Origin: Branchiostoma floridae
Lineage: Eukaryota > Chordata > Leptocardii > Amphioxiformes > Branchiostomatidae
DNA length: 64,000 bases
Assembly: GCF_000003815.2 (NCBI RefSeq)
Contig: NC_049979.1
Coordinates: forward strand, 3,469,531-3,533,530
Reading direction: 5' to 3'
Part shown: positions 23,301-33,700 of the stretch, piece by piece
Layout: the number at the start of each line of letters is the position of its first letter
How positions within the stretch are numbered: the first letter of the stretch is position 1
Program-made: the position numbers and the translations under genes
The notes under the pieces: generated by a model
What the model was told of the DNA's origin: nothing
Database searches by the model: none
The model's input: only the letters and a program-made list of their open reading frames with translations

Positions 23301-26284
23301 CGACCACCACCGGGCCGGTGGAGCTTCGGGTAGCGTTGCAGGCCCAGCCGGACCGAACAGTCTACTGCCCTGGGGAAGTCATCGCCATCAGGGGGACCGT
23401 GGAGAACAACAGTTCCTATAATATTTTGTATGTGGCGGCTGGGCTGGTGCAGGTAAGGCTGACCTATACCCGATGTCATTATGAACAGGGTATGTAGGGA
23501 TGTCAAGTCGACGGACGGTGGTTTCAAATTGCAATATTTTCAAAACATCACATTTGGAAGCATTGACAGTTGACTTGATATCCACAAAATAACATGCTTT
23601 TAAATGCAAAGGATATTGGATTATCTAACCATGCCTCAAGTCACTCTTGGTGGAGGAGGGATGGTGGCAGTTTGGTGGGTTGTCTCTTAAACATATTGCG
23701 CACCTTGCCGTGCAACTTGGTCATGAACGCGGCGAAAACGCGTGTGCATCTACCCGGCCGAAAATGCGTGTGCATCTAAAATGCGCGTGCATCTACCTGG
23801 CCAAAAATGCGTGTGCATCTAAAATGCGTGTGCGTCTACCCGGCCAAAAATGCGTGTGCATCTACCCGGCCGGAAACGTGTGTACATCTACCCGGCCAAA
23901 AACGTGTGTGCATCTAAAATGCGTGTGCATCTACCCGGCCGAAAACGCGTGTGCATCTACCCGGCCGAAAACGCGTGTGCATCTAAAATGCATGTGCATC
24001 TACCCGGCCGAAAATGCGTGTGCATCTACCCGGCCGAAAACGCGTGTGCATCTAAAATGCGTGTGCATCTACCCGGCCGAAAACGCGTGTGCATCTAAAA
24101 TGCGTGTGCATCTACCCGGCCGAAAACGCGTGTGCATCTACCCGGCCGAAAACGCGTGTGCATCTAAAATGCATGTGCATCTACCCGGCCGAAAATGCGT
24201 GTGCATCTACCCGGCCGAAAACGCGTGTGCATCTAAAATGCATGTGCATCTACCCGGCCGAAAATGCGTGTGCATCTACCCGGCCGAAAACGCGTGTGCA
24301 TCTAAAATGCATGTGCATCTACCCGGCCGAAAATGCGTGTGCATCTACCCGGCCGAAAACGCGTGTGCATCTAAAATGCGTGTGCATCTACCCGGCCGAA
24401 AACGCGTGTGCATCTAAAATGCGTGTGCATCTACCCGGCCGAAAACGCGTGTGCATCTAAAATGCGTGTGCATCTACCCGGCCAAAAATGCGTGTGTAAA
24501 CACGGCCGAAAATGCGTGTTCATCTATCCGGCCAAAAATGAGTGCATCTACCCGGCCGAAAATGCGTGTGCATCTACCGAGCCGAAAACGCGTGTGCATC
24601 TAAAACGCGTGTATCCGGTCAAAAATGAGTGTGTAAACACGGTCGAAATGCGTGTGCATCTACCCAGCCAAAAATGCGTGTGCCTCTAAAATGCGTTTGC
24701 ATCTACCCGGCCAACAATGTGTGTGTAAACACGGCCGAAAATGCATGTGTAAATCCAACCAATGATGCTTTATCACAGGTCGTAACATTCCATGGAAGGT
24801 GGGAATACGGACCGATGACGGAAGAGGCCACAAATATCGTCGAGCGAGTTCGACTCTCTAACTCCGCCTGCAAGTGGGGCAGGTCATTTGCGTTTTCGCC
24901 CAGCGACGGTGCCGTTCTCCGGGTCCCTCCGCTGAGCAGCTTCTCCTCACTCCGCTTCTGCAGGATCATCGACCTCGGGTATCGACTGGATGTGAGTGTG
25001 TCTGTTTGAACTTTGTTTATTCATGAGGCCGCTTTTCATTGAGATCATGAAGGTGGTAAGGGTCAGATAAAATATAACAGACATATAGATTACGTCAAAA
25101 ATGTATGTTGGGTGTCCATCGCACTGCGGTGATGACGTCAATGGCGCCGCAGGTGTGCTCGTGGTCCAAATGCTGAGGCACATATTTGTCCGCACATCGG
25201 GCATCCGACGGCGGTGCTGGGGTTGGGTCTTCTCTCCTTTTCTTTCCTGTCTCTTCGTTTCTGTTCAAGTTCAGTGAGTCTATTCAACATATATCATATA
25301 CGTCAATGAAGGTTAGACATCCAGGTAATAAGATACGCCAAAACGCAGTCATATCCAGTTGCTTGAGTATAAATAACTGCTTTTGCGCATATATCATATA
25401 CATGGTGCAAAGACATATACTAGTACGTAGTAGAGCAAAACCTCGAGGTTCATTGTCCCGGTTCGTTAGTTTTGGTCATTTCTTTTACTTCAAGAATCTC
25501 TTAAAGGACGTCGGATTTGCTGTCGTACGTGTGTCCATCGATTATTTGATCGTCTTTATATGATTATGAGCATGTCATATGCTGCATTCATTTGTTTTTT
25601 AAAGTGATTTATGGTGTTCTTATCCCTACTTATTATCCCAGATAGCTACATTATAGCTCCTGTGATGTGCAAAATTTTCCCTTCTATGCAATCCGTGTAA
25701 ATTTATCCAGGGCGTCCTGAAAAGCAGTACTAGTCACTGATGGGAGCTTACTCTGGTAAAGGAATACAGAAATTAAAAAAATGAATAGATAAATGAATAA
25801 ATAACCTTTTCTGTCTGCTATTCCTTGTCAGTTACTGTGTAGATAGTTTGTTTGTTTGTTTGTTTTGACGTGGTCAAGTTGCCATTGATAGATAGATATA
25901 GACTGGCTTCCTCTGTTATTTCATGGCACCCCGCAGGTTGTGGCCAGAGTCCGACCCAATGAGGGTGGTCCGAAGGTAATGATCCCCATCAGGATATGCT
26001 CCTGCAGGCACCACCCCCACGGCAGCACACAGACCCCCTGTATAGACCCCCCTGCTTACAGCGCACAGCCCCCCTGTATAGACCCCCCTGCTTACAGCGC
26101 CCAGCCCCTCTGTGCGCCCCCCCCCCCCACGGCAGCACACAGACTCCTTGTGCAGACCCCCCTGCTTACGCCGACCCCCTTTAACCCTGTGCGGCCCCAC
26201 AGGACAGCACACAGACCCCCTGTGCAGATCCCCCTGCTTACGCCGACCCCCTTGCCCCCCTCCCCTACGTCACCGGACCTGTAG
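20346..26284 (+). CDS. ARR3: alpha-arrestin with PPAY tail, frameshifted end
   Basis: Exons: A 20346-20463, B 20888-20998, C 21599-21849, D 23240-23452, E 24779-24991, F from 25937. Junctions and phases match ARR2 throughout. The start is MEKLRQFAIEFDERKDVF. Exon F holds two in-frame PPAY motifs (26048-26059, 26084-26095), each in a CIDPPAYSAQP repeat. A 12-C run (about 26117-26128) then shifts the frame relative to ARR6 and translation stops at TAG 26282-26284, giving 417 aa. In the ancestral frame the tail would hold two more PPAY copies, but a TAA replaces TCA soon after the first. Otherwise exon F would end at about 26332 (GACT, then GTGAGT). A 1 kb minisatellite fills the D-E intron. It could still be a functional PPxY adaptor; the homopolymer could also be a sequence error. 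Confidence 0.85.
21018..21209. mobile_element. GGTCACATT-type MITE, B-C intron of ARR3
   Basis: Inverted-repeat-like ends ACTATGTCACATTTCC and GGAAATTTGACTTTAGTC flank mirrored CCCGGCCGGGC blocks. Equivalent copies lie in ARR4 (about 31460-31652), ARR5 (about 42153-42331) and ARR6 (about 49277-49453). The insertion is therefore older than the ARR3-ARR6 duplications. Confidence 0.6.
22985..23180. repeat. Inverted pair of a common interspersed repeat
   Basis: A segment with AAGCAACTGGATATGATTTT is followed by its inverted counterpart (ATCCAGTTGCTTGAGTAACT) and then ACCTGGATGTCTAGCCTTCA. The same repeat family appears near 6146-6300, 9617-9745, 25300-25370 and 36700-37330. Confidence 0.6.
23740..24745. 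repeat. 1 kb composite minisatellite in the ARR3 D-E intron
   Basis: Two units alternate: about 26 bp (CTACCCGGCCGAAAACGCGT plus GTGCAT) and about 17 bp (CTAAAATGCGTGTGCAT). Higher-order blocks of these repeat many times, ending about 35 bp before exon E. Short seeds of the same sequence are present just before exon E in ARR4 (35030-35075), ARR5 (44204-44260) and ARR6 (50538-50600). The array has long open frames only because its units lack stops. Confidence 0.92.
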
Positions 26285-26538
26285 TCGTCAACCAACCAAC
26301 ATCCCGGGTCGCTGCTGCACCTGACCTTGACTGTGAGTGTTCGACTGTCGTGTCGTTTTTCCAATTGTTTTCATTACATCCATCAAATATCAATAGAAGT
26401 GATATTTTGGGTTGCGTCTGTCTGTATGTTTGTCTGTCAACAAGATAACTCTGGAGGAATTGGCTTAATATTTGGTATGTTGGAGGGGTGGGAAGAACAC
26501 TGGAGATGATTTGAAGCCCCTAGCGGCTTCCATAGGTA

Positions 26539-26847
26539 CAGTAGAAGTCAGTTAATTGCACAGCGGATAACCGTACTCTCCAAGCAGAGGGTGGTGGGGA
26601 ATCGTGACCTTTTCCTAACATGCCGTCTTTTTCGATCAGGTTGGGAGGCTGATAGTAAAAGACGGCATATAACTCTCTCCAACCTCTGCTTGGAGAGTAG
26701 GATAACAGCTTCTTCTATAATTTTTGCACTGAATCTCCAAATCCCGTGGTGGTGCGGTCCCGATTGATAACTTCGATTTGTTTCACCACCCAGATAATTG
26801 CACGAAATGCGCTGGCAAATGGGGTGTGCGATTAAACGGCTTCTACG
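26539..26847. mobile_element. Pogo-like MITE interrupted by a second MITE
   Basis: Outer ends CAGTAGAAGTCAGTTAATTG and the complement of ATTAAACGGCTTCTAC match the element at 12242-12414. The internal GTGGTGCGG and AATTGCACG blocks match too. A 122-bp element of another family (26576-26697) splits its left part. Confidence 0.7.
26576..26697. mobile_element. CTCTCCAAGCAGAGG MITE nested in a pogo-like MITE
   Basis: Perfect terminal repeats CTCTCCAAGCAGAGG and CCTCTGCTTGGAGAG are flanked by TA on each side (26574-26575, 26698-26699). The interior forms a longer hairpin around GCCGTCTTTT and AAAAGACGGC. The same termini are seen at 52110-52302, 61915-62052, 62264-62373 and as a solo end at about 60815. 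Confidence 0.85.
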
Positions 26848-27245
26848 TATACTGTATTAGTATTCGTATTATATATGAATACAACTGACTCTGATGTTAG
26901 AACTGACTCCATCCTAGCATCTGTAAAAGTATATAACCAATGGAAGATTAGAAACGAAAATCGACATGTAACCTATAGTGACATTTGTTATTGTACACGT
27001 GTAATTTCAACTTCCTACAATAATCAGTGTACATGTAAGCCGGTCATATCTAGAGAAACTGATCGTGCAAGGGTATGGTCATCTTGAAATCAACTCATAA
27101 AATGACAAACAGCAAATGTATATACATGTATTTCAATCTCAAGAAGATACATGCCTTTACCTTTGTGCCGAATATCAACTCATTCGGTTAAAATATGAGC
27201 TGATTATAGAAACAACTTGCATTACTCACCCTCGTATTTTTGTAG

Positions 27246-27930
27246 CTCCCCCCTCGTAGGTTGCAAACTTGTTGGGAGCCGCCGCCGGCGTCTACAGCTC
27301 AGCGCTGCGGATGTGCAAACTGGAGACCCTTGAGAACAGACGCAGGACTCTCTGCATTAAGTTTGCCCACGTCATGACCGCATCAGAACGCACTATCAGA
27401 CCTCCTGCCAAGCACGCGTCGACAAGAACACGACCGAAACCTAAGAAACTCTGAAAAAATGACTGTAGCACTCTACCGAACCACCCGTTACCAAAACAAT
27501 TATTCTCAGGCACCAAGCCCCATAAGGACAAACAATTAGACGATACAAAACAGCCCGTTATAATCATTATTAAGAACGTTAAACGGCGAAATAAGACATT
27601 TAGAAATTGCTATGCTATATTGATATTTTTATACTGCCACCTTGAAGTTTTACGTATGCTACAAATATGTGACATTTTGAGTAAAATTGAATCGTACTGT
27701 TGTGTTTTAAAACGATGTGAGCGGAATGTATTTCAGCCTACAGCCTATATATGACAATATATACTACTTATAACCGATAGTCGTACACTAAGCAGCTGGC
27801 TAAAGACAGCGGTTTGGACCTGCAGCAACTTCCCACAGCGATGGGTGACAAAGAGGGGTGGTGGAAACTAGTTATGTGCAGATTCCGAGCGAGCTCGCCG
27901 GAGTGAGTGAGTGAGTGCTCCTCTCCCAGA
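27246..27930 (+). pseudogene. Non-LTR reverse transcriptase tail (degenerate), possibly fused to exon G
   Basis: The translation shows LGAAAGVYSSALRMCKLETL, then an ENRRRTLCIKFA segment, the C-terminal thumb region of a non-LTR reverse transcriptase, up to a stop at 27454. A separate downstream piece near 27790-27905 is related to the DSGLDLQQLPTAMGDKEGWW tail seen in the ARR4 and ARR5 units. The first bases, CT CCC CCC TCG TAG after an AG, line up with the start of arrestin exon G but with TAG in place of the PPSY tyrosine codon. Confidence 0.6.
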
Positions 27931-30031
27931 CGTGAAGTTATAGCCTGAGAAGTAGGAGGAGAAATAACTAAACTAATACTACCTCCAGCTCGACATGGTT
28001 TTTGATTATGAAATAAAGTGGAACTACGATAACAGGTTTGATACAGGGTTATCAGTGAATGTTTTGAAAATAGAAATACATAACTACATTTAACGTTACA
28101 TGGATTTTAACGTGGGCTAAAGATTTTAGTTAATTGAGTCTCATCACATGTGTTTTCGTGTGTGACGTCAAGGAGTTCATTAAGTCCTAATGCCTGTAAT
28201 GGTCAAGTGACCATGGTGGACCTAATTATAACGTCACATTATGATCTGTAGAAGTGAACTACGTTTTGCAAATTCTGTGGAGAAGTGAGTTTTGAATATC
28301 ATTGCAGAGTCATTGTCGTTTCTTCAAATGTGTGTCTCGCATAGGTCCGTGTTCATAGCATAGCACGCGCACTTTTAAACCACTGTGGTCATTTCGCCTA
28401 CGGCTGTTAAAGATTTAAAGCAAAGGGTGATCTTTGTGCTGCAGTTTATGTTTCACCTAATAGAGATCGCTTTTAGTATGTGTAATCAACATAGAATCAG
28501 TGTTGGAGACGTCAATGTATCCGTACCCTTAAGCTTACACCCTACTTGTTCCTTCGAACCCAAAAGGTTTCTCCAAATTGGATCAAAAGTTTAAAGGAAA
28601 GAAACATTAGGCCCTATACCTATAATGCATCAAAACGAGTTACCCAGTCAAATGGATAAGATTTTGGAAACGATAAGACGTTTAAGACGGCATCCACTAT
28701 CTTCCTCAGTGACACTGAAGAGATCTCCTTGGAGAGCCGGCCGGCAATCAGAAAAAGCCACCAATCAGCGATCCAGTACAAAAAGAAATGGCCAGCAAAA
28801 GTGTTTATGAGCCAAGAAAAGGCCCTAGAGAGCCTGCTATGGAGGCTAGCAGCGGATGTCATCCATAGAATTTACTTGCTGTGGCCTAATGATTGTATGA
28901 CGTAAGCCCTATACCACACTAGCCGCAAGGCTTGCGAGGCAAAGAACAATCAAATCAAAAACATGACTGGCCCCAAGGGTACGGAGGTGTACAGAAGAAA
29001 GTGTCAACTAGCAATACAGCAGACAGTGTTTCTGAAGGTCAAAGCGTAGTCTCGTCTCGATGTTTGTCGAACGTAGTAGTATTTGTTGCAACACCGAACA
29101 ATACCTTACACTGTCTGCTTCACTGAAAACTAAGGTATGATGTTTATTTATCGCCGCTCCCATGTCAAAGGTGAAACATTGACACCTAACTATGTGTAAA
29201 TATATATTCTGACTCAGGCACAAAAAAGTGAACAAACAGGTTTGGCCCATGATCATTTCATGCAGAAGTCACGATTCGATGTCGGATAAGCACCGAAATA
29301 TCTCTAACATTGCCGTCAACTTGGGTTTTTCATGCACAGGCGGGGATACAAAACTGTACAAACTTTCTAGAGAGCTGATTTTAGACTTCAAGGTCTAGGA
29401 GATGAAGGGATAAGGTGAGGTAAGGTCAGGTGGGTTTGTTTGTGTTTGCGTGTATGTGTGTGGAGGGGGGGGGGGGGGTCAGCATAACTGGAGAAGTTGT
29501 GGATGGATCCGTATGAAATCTACTATATGGGTAAATGTCGCTAAAACGAAAGAGAAGTTCACCTAGCACACTTCGGTACTAATTTTGCCGACAACGGTGA
29601 ATCAGTGTGTGTCGACTACTACTACATGTACGTACCATCAATGGTGAGTTAGAATACATGTACATGTAGCTCCTTACGTCACAGGAAAAAGCTGCCAATT
29701 ATATGTTACAGAGTCAGTTTTCGGAATAAATGAATGGGTTCTTGAATGAGTTCGTCAGATTAGTAAATGACGTCTGGAATCGTATTCTAAAGGATTGGCT
29801 GTTCGATTTCTTTATTATTGTTGTTTGACGTTATCTAACTAATACTTTACGTTCGGTAACGTTACCGAATTCTCAACTCTGCAGCAGCGCCACCTATAGC
29901 TGCAGTGTGAAGTAGAATCAGCGACAGACGGTCATCAAAACGTCAGCTAGTGAAACTCTTAATTTGTGAATAAAGAATTTTGTCATTCGGTGAATGGAGC
30001 TTCACAGCTATCGTGCTTAGTCCCGTGGTTA

Positions 30032-30367
30032 AGCCTGGGGCACAACCCGCCGTACGTGCAATTTGTCCGTACGTTTTTTGTGGAGGCCACGTCCGCCACG
30101 TATTTCTGAAAACGCTGAGGCTGTACATGGCAGGCGCGTCGCCCGTACTGGCACGTACGGAGGGCGAATCCGCAGCCCGAACGTAGAGGAAGTTCTGCAT
30201 GCACTTAAATTTCTACGGCGTGTCTGCGTGCTCCAAAATCCGTCGGATTCCCTACGAGCTCGTACGGAGACGGTACTTACCACTTACGGACACCAAAAGA
30301 TTGCCCACGTTTTGGCACGTAGACAGCACGTATTTGCACGTACGGCGCGCGGGTTGTGCCCCAGGCT
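30032..30367. mobile_element. PIF/Harbinger-type MITE, ARR4 unit copy
   Basis: Same 336-bp length, termini and TTA flanks (30029-30031, 30368-30370) as the ARR3 unit copy. It was duplicated with the unit rather than inserted independently. Confidence 0.82.
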
Positions 30368-30442
30368 TTAGCGGTCCGCGAGTTGGACTCGACATGCATG
30401 CACGCAACCGAGAAGAGTTGCAGTCCTCAGGACGGGACGTTA

Positions 30443-30630
30443 AGGCATAGGTCACATTTCCAAACCGGTGCCAAGCCTAACAGAATGATATTAAAGACAT
30501 CAGAATAGGCAGAATTTCAACATAAGATTCATGGCAGGATTTGCGTATATTTCTAGGTATTTATCTTAATTTTTTTTCATTCTTTTAAATATCCCGGCCG
30601 GTCCCCGGGTTGAGAATGTGACCCAAGCCT
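30443..30630. mobile_element. GGTCACATT-type palindromic MITE, ARR4 unit
   Basis: Collinear copy of 20008-20195 with a slightly diverged right end (GAATGTGACCCAAGCCT). Confidence 0.65.
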
Positions 30631-30780
30631 AAGCCGTGGTCTGTCGATAAAAAGCTAAAAGTAACGAACCCGGGCCGTAAATAGCGTATGTCTGCTCTGT
30701 TGCGACCAGTGGAAGTTAAGATTAGCTTTTCAATGAGTTTTCCTGATTCGGTATCATTTCCACTTTCCCCTTTCCCACAG

Positions 30781-33700
30781 ATGGAGAAACTCCGACAGTT
30801 CGCCATCGAGTTTGATGAGAGGAATGATGTGTTCGAGCCCGGGGAATTTGTCAAAGGTCACGTGGTCGTTGACCTGGCAGAGAAAATAAAGATAAAAGGT
30901 AATAAAGAAGACGTCGAACAAATAATAATATAACATTGACATATATGGTTACTTCAAACAACTTGTTTGACTTCAGCTTGACTTTTCCTTACCTTTAAAT
31001 TTGTTTCCTATTGGAATCCAAATTGTCTTCAGCTTGCCTTTGTCTTACAATGTTTCCTATTGGACATCTAAAATTGTCTTCACTTATAGTTAGGGTATAA
31101 AACTAGTTTCTTCCAGATCACTTCAGTGTCACTGACGAAAACTAGCGGATGCTAGTTGAAAAGTCTGTCCGTTTCCAAAACCATATTGTACAATAAAGGT
31201 CTTCATTTATTCACTAAAGCTCATCCAAATTGGAAGCAGAATTTCTGTCAACTTGCAGTATTGCGGGTGACAGGACGTCAAGCTCTGGATGAATCATAAA
31301 TAAAGTTTGTGTCCCCTGCAGGTTTGAGGCTGCAGTTCCACGGACACAGCAAAGTGAGTTTTTACAGTGGCGATGACAACTGCACGGCTTCAGAGACATA
31401 CTTAAGTCACGAGGTCACGCTATTCGGCAACGGTAGGGTAGAACCACCCACCCCCCCGGACTATGTCACATTTCCTATCTGGGACCCGGCCGGGCTATTT
31501 GTGGAAACGAAAAATTAAAGTTTATGCCAATAGATATGCACAGGGTATGCCATTGGGTTATTTTTGGTCCATTCTGTGTTGGTTTTTTATCGTACTTTTC
31601 TTTCCTGAAACTGACAGGCCGGGGCCCTTTGTGGAAATTTGACTTTAGTCTAACCCATACTGCTATTATGTATACAAGTATAGGTGCGAGCTATCCCGGT
31701 ACACATTATATACGTAACGAGAGTTTTTTTGATGGTTCTTTTGTATATTTTTTGGTCTAGCGAGTGTCGAATTCGAAGGTGCGAGCATTTTAGGGGTCCG
31801 GGGGCATGCGCCCTTGGAAATGGTGAAGATTCAAATGCCATTTAAAACAAAAGCAGAAATGGGTCAACGTCAACAGTTCCGTCAGGAGAGCATTCTGTAA
31901 ACATTCTTTGGGAGTACTTCTGAGTGTGTGGGGAGGGGTATGCGGATAAAGGTGAACTAGGGGAGGAGTTGTCCGACATAGGTTTATCTGCGCATGCGAA
32001 TAAAGGTAACCTAGCGTTACCAACTTAAATGGTTTCATTGTAGAGCGAGGACAGACTGGAGACGGTCCTGTGACGTCACACGTGCTGCCCGCGGGTCGCC
32101 ACGCCTTCCCGTTCCAGGTCCAGCTTCCTGCGGACGGACTGCCGGACTCGTTCGAATGGCAACGCTACGGCTATGTTCGCTACATCACCAAGGCAACCAT
32201 CGGCAAGCCCTACCAGTCCACAGAAAAGGTGTTCCAGGTTCTGGATAAAGGCGAAGAGGATTCTTGGGAAGGGTTTAGTAGAACCGTGAGTCAGAAAGCT
32301 ACCATTAACGTTATCATTATAGACTGATTTGTGGTTTCGTCCGATGTGTACGGATAAGCTTTTTTATAGGATCTTGCACAGGATTTACGTTTATGCATAG
32401 CAAGATAATTGATGCCAGGCGGCATAAGGCAGCATAAGTGGATGCCACCTTAACCCTATCCAGACTGGGCTTTTTGGGCCTTCCCTGGCCTGGGGGGGGG
32501 GGGGGCTCATTCGACCCCCCCTTCGTATTTTCAAAACGGCTTACTGTACGATCACCAAATTTGCAGGGAGAGTTGTGCTCATCGAGTTCTATGATTCCTG
32601 AAATTTTTATATCATTATGACGTAATATGACGTAATTATGACGTCATTAATTTATATTTTTGGCTAAAACCGGGAATACCCCTAGTACCTAAATATCTCA
32701 CTCAAAAAATTACCAATAAAGCTTTCTTATTAATATTTAAGGGTTATAAGACTTCTGTTGTCTAAAGCTGACGCAACGACGTCAAAATTACGTCATAGAA
32801 TGACGTCATCTGTAGTTTAGCTATCCGCCATGTTGGATTATGAACCTTAAATTTTTCAAGATACATTTTTTTTTCAACATATAACGCTAAAAGCCCATGG
32901 AAATGGATTAAAAACGTTCACATGAATGTTTTCTGTAAGAAAATACCACGTAGTGATGAAATCTGAGTGAAAATAGGCTTGTTATATGCTAAATCATGAT
33001 ATTGTCGGCCATCTTGGATTTTTGACCAATTACGTCATCTCATTAGCATAATTTATGAATATTTAATTATAAATGTTTAACTAAGATGTGTTAGATATTA
33101 AAGATATATGAAAAGAAGTTTAGTTTAGCAAGAATATCTTAAAATCCCATTGTTTAAACCAAAATTGTTGATTTTTGTAAAATTTGCCTTTCAGAAACCC
33201 GTTGCCATGGCAACACGAAAAATACTCATATTACCCAAAAATACTCATATTACCCAATTTTTAATAAATTGTTGCGAACAATATTTTCGGAAAACTCACC
33301 AAGTTTGGTTGTTGTAGCACAAGCCGTTCGGGAGGTATAGGAGGTCAAAGTCAGCGCGGGCACTTTTAGCCACACCCCCCCCCCCCCCCAGTCTGGATAG
33401 GGTTAAACGTCTGACCGTTTTCTTAACTTATTCAGCTATTTGAGGACTGTTACCTCGTTATTTTTCTGCCACATATGCATGCATGTTCCAAATAGTGTTG
33501 CATCCTCTTGGCATTTTCTGTGAATCTAACGCTAAGTTCACCTTTATCTGTGGGGTAACCTACGTGCTAAGTGCTTCATATAGTTAAATATCAATTATGC
33601 AAATTGGAATATAATTTGCAAAATTATATTTCAGCCATACCACAGGTATATTAATACAAATGAGGACCCTTTTGCATGCTTAATGATAAGCAGATATGAT

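Larger units (their letters stand above)
28080..30780. repeat. 5' flank of the ARR4 unit (segmental duplication)
   Basis: Collinear with 17040-20345 and, more closely, with 38780-41460. It contains the shared CGCTCCCATGTCAAAGGTGA block near 29155. Both hAT insertions of the ARR3 unit are absent here. No promoter motif could be fixed. Confidence 0.6.

Noticed and set aside
23647-24460. Long open frame (256 codons) rich in VHLPGRK and CIYPAENACAS repeats
   Set aside because: It lies entirely in a tandem minisatellite inside the ARR3 D-E intron; several frames are open because the repeat units lack stops. No homology to a protein family.
23740-24745. CRISPR-like regularly spaced repeats
   Set aside because: Unit lengths are 17 and 26 bp, there are no unique spacers, and the context is an animal intron.
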